Of a DNA stretch of 64,000 nt, positions 59,475 through 64,000 are shown piece by piece. The number at the start of each line of letters is the position of its first letter. The stretch's first letter is position 1. The notes below the pieces were generated by a model. The model was not told the origin of the DNA. It did not search any database and worked only from the letters and a program-made list of their open reading frames with translations. The translations under genes and the position numbers were made by a program. This DNA comes from Taklimakanibacter sp021828105 (GTDB taxonomy: Bacteria; Pseudomonadota; Alphaproteobacteria; Rhizobiales; Aestuariivirgaceae), in NCBI GenBank assembly GCA_021828105.1, contig JAKATG010000010.1, forward strand, positions 124,001 through 188,000, given 5' to 3'.

Positions 59475-59795
59475 ATGGCGAAGATCACCTTCATTCAGCA
59501 TAATGGCACCGAACAGACCGTCGAAGGGCAGACGGGAATGACGGTCATGGAGACCGCGGTCAAGAACATGGTCCCGGGGATCGATGCCGATTGCGGGGGC
59601 GCCTGCGCCTGCGCCACCTGCCATGTCTATGTCGAGCCGGACTGGCTCGAGAAGACGGGTGCGCGCAACCCCATGGAAGAGGACATGCTCGACTTCGCCT
59701 TCGATGTGCGCGAGGAGAGCCGGCTGTCCTGTCAGATCAAAGTCTCGGATGCGCTCGACGGGCTCAGGGTCCGCGTGCCCGAAAAACAGTTCTAG
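59475..59795 (+). CDS. 2Fe-2S ferredoxin, adrenodoxin type
   Basis: A 106-residue electron carrier. Cluster ligands are C40, C46, C49 (C-x5-C-x2-C in DCGGACACATCH) and C87 in SRLSCQIKV, the spacing of vertebrate-type/ISC ferredoxins. The helix ARNPMEEDMLDFAFDVREES is the usual partner-binding acidic region. It probably receives electrons from the reductase encoded 18 bp downstream and passes them to P450s, Fe-S assembly or other oxygenases. The pair forms an operon. Confidence 0.92.
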   Translation: MAKITFIQHNGTEQTVEGQTGMTVMETAVKNMVPGIDADCGGACACATCHVYVEPDWLEKTGARNPMEEDMLDFAFDVREESRLSCQIKVSDALDGLRVRVPEKQF

Positions 59796-59813
59796 CACTA
59801 TTTGGAGTTGGAT

Positions 59814-60842
59814 ATGAGCGAAGAGGTGATTTCCACCGATGCCGTGATCGTGGGTGCCGGTCCCTGCGGTCTGTTCGCGGTCTTCGAGCTGGGACTTCTC
59901 GACATCAAATGCCATGTGGTCGACATCCTCGACCGCCCCGGCGGACAATGCGCCGAACTCTATCCGGAAAAGCCGATCTATGACATTCCCGCACTGCCGA
60001 TCGTCACCGGTGCCGAGCTCACGCATCGCCTCCTCGACCAGGCGAAGCCCTTCAAGCCCGAATACCACTTCAACCAGATGGTCACCGAGCTCAAGAAGCT
60101 CGCAGACGGCCGTTTCGAGCTCAAGACCGATGGCGGTCTCGTCTTCCACGCCAAAGTGGTGGTGATCGCGGCAGGCGGCGGCTCGTTCCAGCCGAAGAAA
60201 CCGCCGATCCCGGGCATCGAGGCCTACGAGAACACGTCGGTCTTCTATTCGGTCAAGAAGATGGAGGCGCTGCGCGGGCGCGACATCCTCATCGTCGGCG
60301 GCGGCGATTCAGCCCTCGACTGGACGCTCAACCTGCAGCCTCTGGCGAAGCGCCTGACGCTCCTGCATCGGCGCGACGATTTCCGCGCCGCACCCGACAG
60401 CGTGAAGAAGATGCGCGAATTGGTGGCGGCCGAAAAGATGCAGTTCAAGCTCGGCCAGGTGACCGGGCTCACCGGTGCTAATGGCGTCCTCGCCTCGGCC
60501 CAGGTCAAGGGGGCCGAAGGCACATTCGACATCACCGCCAATGCGATGCTGCCCTTCTTCGGCCTCACCATGAAGCTGGGGCCGGTCGCCGAATGGGGCC
60601 TCAACCTGCATGAGAACCTGATCCCCGTCGACACCGCCAAGTTCGAGACCTCGACGCCCGGCATCTTCGCCATCGGCGACATCAACTCCTATCCGGGCAA
60701 GCTCAAGCTCATTTTGTCGGGCTTCCATGAAGCGGCCCTCATGGCGCAAGAGGCCTTCCACCACATCCATCCGGGCGAGCGGCTCTTGTTCCAGTACACG
60801 ACCTCGAGCTCGAGCCTGCAGAAGAAGCTGGGTGTCGCGTAA
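59814..60842 (+). CDS. Ferredoxin-NADP reductase, thioredoxin-reductase-like type
   Basis: A 342-residue flavoprotein from MSEEVISTDAVIVGAGPCGL. The FAD motif is GAGPCG (14-19), the NADPH motif GGGDSALDW, and the end has GDINSYPGKLKLILSGFHEA with TSSSSLQKKLG, typical for TrxR-like FNRs of Alphaproteobacteria. No redox C-x2-C is present, so it is not a thioredoxin reductase. It moves electrons between NADPH and the ferredoxin just upstream. ATG 59814 is used; a TTG four codons earlier is weaker. Confidence 0.92.
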   Translation: MSEEVISTDAVIVGAGPCGLFAVFELGLLDIKCHVVDILDRPGGQCAELYPEKPIYDIPALPIVTGAELTHRLLDQAKPFKPEYHFNQMVTELKKLADGRFELKTDGGLVFHAKVVVIAAGGGSFQPKKPPIPGIEAYENTSVFYSVKKMEALRGRDILIVGGGDSALDWTLNLQPLAKRLTLLHRRDDFRAAPDSVKKMRELVAAEKMQFKLGQVTGLTGANGVLASAQVKGAEGTFDITANAMLPFFGLTMKLGPVAEWGLNLHENLIPVDTAKFETSTPGIFAIGDINSYPGKLKLILSGFHEAALMAQEAFHHIHPGERLLFQYTTSSSSLQKKLGVA

Positions 60843-60844
60843 GG

Positions 60845-62644
60845 CTATTCACCGGCGCGGCTGATGTTGCGGGTCTTGCGGCGGCGCAGCAGCGCCAGCT
60901 CCTCCTTGCGGTTGGGGCGGCCCAGCATCTTGCGGAAGACATCGCGCTGCTCATGGACGGAAGCGATGGCGAGCCCCATGGCCAGCCCTGCGCCGACCAG
61001 GACGGATTCGCCCAGCTGCAAAGACGCCTCGATCGTCTCGGGGACCGCTTCGGTGACGCCGAGCTCATAGAGCTTGACGGCATGGCGATCATCGCGGGCG
61101 CGCGCGATGATCTTGAGATCGGCGCGCTCGGCCCGCGCCGCGAGGATGACGTCCTCGACCTTCTTCGGCTGGTCCATGGTGACGGCGATGACCTGGACAT
61201 GCTCGATATTGCAGGCGCGCAGGAACTCCGCGCGCGAGGCATCGCCATAATAGATGGGCTTGCCCGCCTTGCGCTCATGGGCGACCACCTGGGGATCGGT
61301 GTCGACGGCGATATAGGAGATGTCGTGCTCCTCGAGCATCTTGCCAATGAGGCGGCCGACCCGGCCGAAGCCCGCAATGACGACGCGCGCCTCGCTGTCG
61401 CCGGGCGGCAATTCCATCGGCATCTCGGCCGCGGCGCTCAGGATCTTCCGCGACAGCGGCCGGCCCACATAATCGAGCAAGGGTATGGAGGCCATGCTGA
61501 GCGACACGATGACCAGGAGCGCATCGCTCATGATCGCGGTGACGACCCCGGCCGAGACCGCCGCCGCCATGGCGACAAAGGCGAATTCACCGCCCGGCCC
61601 GAGCAGGAGCGCCGTCTCGAAGCGGGCCTGGCGCTCGATCGGGAAGAACTGGGCGATGAGCCAGAACAGGAGGGCCTTGATGGCGATGAGGGCTGCGGCT
61701 GCAGGGATGAAGATCTCGGGGTAGGAGGCGATCTGGCTCAGATCTATGCCCATGCCGACGAGCAGGAAGAAGGCGCCGAGCAAGAGGCCCTTGAACGGCT
61801 CGAGGATGGCCTCGACCTCGCGCCGGAACTCGGTTTCGGCCAGGAGCAGACCGGCGAGAAAGGCGCCGAGCGCCATGGACATGCCGGCAAGGCTCGCGGC
61901 ATAACCGGCCCCCACGGCGATCAAGAGCGTCGTGGCCATGAACAGGTCGCCGCTCCTCGTCTGGGCCACCAGGCGCAGCAATGGGCGCAGCAGGAACCGG
62001 CCGATCACCACGATGAGCGCGATAGCGATGAGCGCCTGGGCGATGGCGGTGAGAATGCCGGCAAAGGAAAGGCCGGCCTCATTGGCGCCGAGCACATTGA
62101 CGAGCAGCAGGATCGGGATGACCGCCAGGTCCTGGAACAGCAGCACCGCAAAGCTGGCGCGTCCGGTCTGGGTGCCGAGGCGCTTGGCGTCGGAGAGGAG
62201 CTGCACCACGATCGCGGTCGAGGAAAGAGACAAGGCCGATCCCACGATCAGCGCCTCGGCCGGCGCCAGGCCCAGCCACAGGCCGATCGAGGTGAGGACG
62301 ATGGTGGTGACGAGCATCTGCAGGCCGCCCAGGCCGAAGACCAGGCGGCGCATAGTGATCAGGCGCTCGAAGGATAATTCGATGCCGATCAGGAACAGCA
62401 GGAAGACGACGCCGAGCTCGGCGAGCCGCGACAATTCCTCCGATTCCGTGAAGACGAAATTGGCGAGCCAGGGCCAGGTCTCGGCGAGCTTTCCCAGCAT
62501 ATTGGGGCCGATGAGGGCGCCGACGATGAGGAAGCCCAGGATCGAGCTCAGGCCCAGCTTGCGGAAGATGGGAATGACGACGCCCGCCGTGCCGAGGAAG
62601 ATCAGGGCTTCCTTATAGGCGCTCGGATCGACGGGGGACGACAT
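60845..62644 (-). CDS. CPA2-family cation:proton antiporter with RCK domain
   Basis: A 599-residue inner-membrane protein. About 12-13 membrane segments fill 1-395, with GALIGPN, LFLIGIELS and the FQDLAVIP motif of KefB/KefC-type proteins. A cytosolic TrkA-N/RCK domain begins near 412 with VVIAGFGRVGRLIGKML (G-x-G-x2-G nucleotide loop). It likely exchanges potassium (or sodium) for protons under NAD(H) or thiol control. Its stop is three bases from the convergent reductase stop. Start 62644 is 74 bp from the divergent peptidase start. Confidence 0.92.
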   Translation of the reverse strand: MSSPVDPSAYKEALIFLGTAGVVIPIFRKLGLSSILGFLIVGALIGPNMLGKLAETWPWLANFVFTESEELSRLAELGVVFLLFLIGIELSFERLITMRRLVFGLGGLQMLVTTIVLTSIGLWLGLAPAEALIVGSALSLSSTAIVVQLLSDAKRLGTQTGRASFAVLLFQDLAVIPILLLVNVLGANEAGLSFAGILTAIAQALIAIALIVVIGRFLLRPLLRLVAQTRSGDLFMATTLLIAVGAGYAASLAGMSMALGAFLAGLLLAETEFRREVEAILEPFKGLLLGAFFLLVGMGIDLSQIASYPEIFIPAAAALIAIKALLFWLIAQFFPIERQARFETALLLGPGGEFAFVAMAAAVSAGVVTAIMSDALLVIVSLSMASIPLLDYVGRPLSRKILSAAAEMPMELPPGDSEARVVIAGFGRVGRLIGKMLEEHDISYIAVDTDPQVVAHERKAGKPIYYGDASRAEFLRACNIEHVQVIAVTMDQPKKVEDVILAARAERADLKIIARARDDRHAVKLYELGVTEAVPETIEASLQLGESVLVGAGLAMGLAIASVHEQRDVFRKMLGRPNRKEELALLRRRKTRNISRAGE

Positions 62645-62718
62645 GTTCTTGCCTGTTGCTCACCGGCTTGAGTGTGTGCGAAGCCTCGCTGCTTGCAAAG
62701 CAGAATCGAGGGAGACCC

Positions 62719-63828
62719 ATGAATTCTCACCACGCCACACCCGCCGGCAAGACGCGCGCCCGGGCGCTTGGGCTGCCCTTTTCCGGAGATCCCGGTGAGA
62801 ACAATGCCATCACCGATGTCGCCGGCGTCGAGGTCGGGACGACGACGCTGATCTCGGGCGAAGGCAAGCTCATCGTCGGGCAGGGGCCGGTGCGCACCGG
62901 CGTCACCGCGCTTTTGCCGCGCGGACGAAAGAAGGCCCAGATACCCTGCGCCGCCGGATCCTATTCGCTCAACGGCAATGGCGAGATGACCGGCACGATC
63001 TGGATCGAGGAGTCGGGCGAATTGCAGACCCCGATCACCATCACCAACACCCATTCCTGCGGCGTCGCGCGCGATGCCACGATCGAATGGCTGGTGCGCC
63101 ATGGCGGCGGCAATGTGCAGGACTGGGGACTGCCGGTCGCGGCCGAGACCTTCGATGGCGACCTCAACGATATCAACGGCTTCCATGTGAAGGCTGAGCA
63201 TGTGATTCAAGCCCTGGAAGGCGCGCGCGGCGGCCCGGTCGAAGAGGGCAGCGTCGGCGGCGGCACCGGCATGGTGTGCTACGACTTCAAGGGCGGCAAC
63301 GGCACGGCATCGCGGGTCGTCAAGATCGGCGGACGCCGCTACACGCTGGGCGCTCTCGTCCAGTCGAATTTCGGGCAACGGCCCGAATGCACGATCCTCG
63401 GCGTGCCGGTCGGCCTTCATCTCAAGGGCGATGAGCTGCGGGGTAGCCCTGCGGGCTCCATCATCGTCATCATCGCGACCGATGCGCCGCTCGAAGCGCA
63501 TCAGCTGAAGCGCATCGCCCGGCGCGTGCCCTTGGGTCTGGCACGGACCGGCGGCATCGGCCACAACAGTTCGGGCGACATCTTCCTTGCCTTCTCGACC
63601 GCCAATGAAGAAGCCTTCGCTGCAAAGCGCGGCGAATTGCGCCGCATGGAGGCGATCGGCACCCAGGACATCGATCCGCTCTTCGTCGCGACGATTGAGG
63701 CGACGGAGGAAGCGATCATCGACAGCATGATCGCCAACCAGACGATGGTCGGGCGCGACGGCAATCGCTGCGTGGCGCTGCCGCATGACCGGCTGATCGA
63801 CGTGATGAAGAAGTATGGAAGGATGTGA
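62719..63828 (+). CDS. P1-family aminopeptidase (DmpA/BapA type)
   Basis: A 369-residue Ntn-hydrolase-like enzyme. The precursor is expected to cut itself between Gly246 and Ser247 in PAGSIIVI, freeing Ser247 as the nucleophile; the place agrees well with DmpA (Ser250). GGIGHNSSGDIFLAFST near residue 275-291 is the other conserved block. No signal peptide is seen, so it works in the cytoplasm. Members release N-terminal D- or beta-amino acids from peptides. GGGAG precedes ATG 62719; the longer frame from 62656 lacks a ribosome site. Confidence 0.9.
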   Translation: MNSHHATPAGKTRARALGLPFSGDPGENNAITDVAGVEVGTTTLISGEGKLIVGQGPVRTGVTALLPRGRKKAQIPCAAGSYSLNGNGEMTGTIWIEESGELQTPITITNTHSCGVARDATIEWLVRHGGGNVQDWGLPVAAETFDGDLNDINGFHVKAEHVIQALEGARGGPVEEGSVGGGTGMVCYDFKGGNGTASRVVKIGGRRYTLGALVQSNFGQRPECTILGVPVGLHLKGDELRGSPAGSIIVIIATDAPLEAHQLKRIARRVPLGLARTGGIGHNSSGDIFLAFSTANEEAFAAKRGELRRMEAIGTQDIDPLFVATIEATEEAIIDSMIANQTMVGRDGNRCVALPHDRLIDVMKKYGRM

Positions 63829-63861
63829 TCCCCTCTCCCCTTTGGGGGCCAGGGTAATGGT

Positions 63862-64000
63862 TTACTTCTTCGGCTCGACATGGCCGCCGAATTCGAAGCG
63901 CATGGCGGAGAGCAGTTTTTCCGCGAATGTGTGATCGCGGCGCGAGCGGAAGCGGGTGTAGAGCGCCGTCGAGAGCACATCCGCCGGCACGGCTTCCTCG
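63862..64000 (-). CDS. gnd: 6-phosphogluconate dehydrogenase, C-terminal part (window edge)
   Basis: The last 46 codons before stop TAA (63862-63864) read EEAVPADVLSTALYTRFRSR, then RDHTFAEKLLSAMRFEFGGH and VEPKK. The block R-F-x-S-R-x-D-H-T-F-A-E-K-L-L-S-A-M-R-x-x-F-G-G-H is typical of the decarboxylating 6-phosphogluconate dehydrogenase C-terminus. It makes ribulose 5-phosphate in the pentose phosphate route. The gene continues beyond the window. Confidence 0.8.
   Translation of the reverse strand, partial: EEAVPADVLSTALYTRFRSRRDHTFAEKLLSAMRFEFGGHVEPKK

Overview
The window looks like chromosomal DNA of an environmental member of the Hyphomicrobiales (Rhizobiales), Alphaproteobacteria. The reasons are high GC with GC-rich third positions, a giant coiled-coil protein of the growth pole ring (GPR) type with a perfect CtrA box next to it, a DUF1127 protein, a DUF2852 protein, an ECF sigma/anti-sigma pair, Rhizobiales-style intergenic palindromes, and a very large GG-repeat autotransporter. 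The genus cannot be fixed from the sequence alone.

Region 1 (1-15.4 kb, chromosome): two small helical paralogues, a berberine-bridge-type FAD oxidase, a frameshifted small gene, a secreted unknown protein, an 8 kb autotransporter gene with about 28 passenger repeats, an NCS2 permease with a cytoplasmic HATPase-like tail, and two divergent methyltransferases. The second methyltransferase belongs to the SABATH carboxyl-methyltransferase family and seems to have lost its native stop codon at an insertion junction.

Region 2 (15.4-35.3 kb, acquired DNA): an AT-richer patch holds an HNH nuclease, a tentative UDG-fold protein and a DUF4238 fragment. It is followed by two elements stacked at the 3' end of one tRNA-Lys(CTT) gene. 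Three identical 47 bp att cores (18574, 19721, 35219) flank a 1.1 kb mini-element and a 15.5 kb element. The large element carries a tyrosine integrase, an AlpA-like regulator, an SF2 helicase, a TerS-like protein, a run of tightly overlapping small genes and two proteins resembling podovirus internal (ejection) proteins. It has no capsid, portal, large terminase, tail or lysis gene. This layout suggests a phage-satellite (PICI-like) island or a heavily reduced prophage.

Region 3 (35.3-51.3 kb, chromosome): intact tRNA-Lys, a VOC protein, an ECF sigma/anti-sigma pair divergent from an MBL-TPR-DoxX operon with mirror-image ECF-type promoters, a degenerate LytM protein, a YjlB-type cupin, DUF1127, a GcvA-type LysR regulator abutting a truncated DUF1194 gene, an ATP-grasp-like protein, a divergent SDR, a PLP threonine/serine dehydratase, a squalene-cyclase-like protein, an MFS transporter, and a dgcN-dgcA pair for D-glutamate use.

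Region 4 (51.3-64 kb): a gpr-like gene (2172 aa, 297 bp tandem repeats) whose end carries a canonical -1 slippery heptamer directly before the stop, with a 233-codon open frame continuing behind it. Then come an Hpt phosphotransfer protein, a 2Fe-2S ferredoxin with its TrxR-type ferredoxin reductase, a CPA2 antiporter with an RCK domain, a DmpA-type P1 peptidase and the 3' end of a 6-phosphogluconate dehydrogenase gene.
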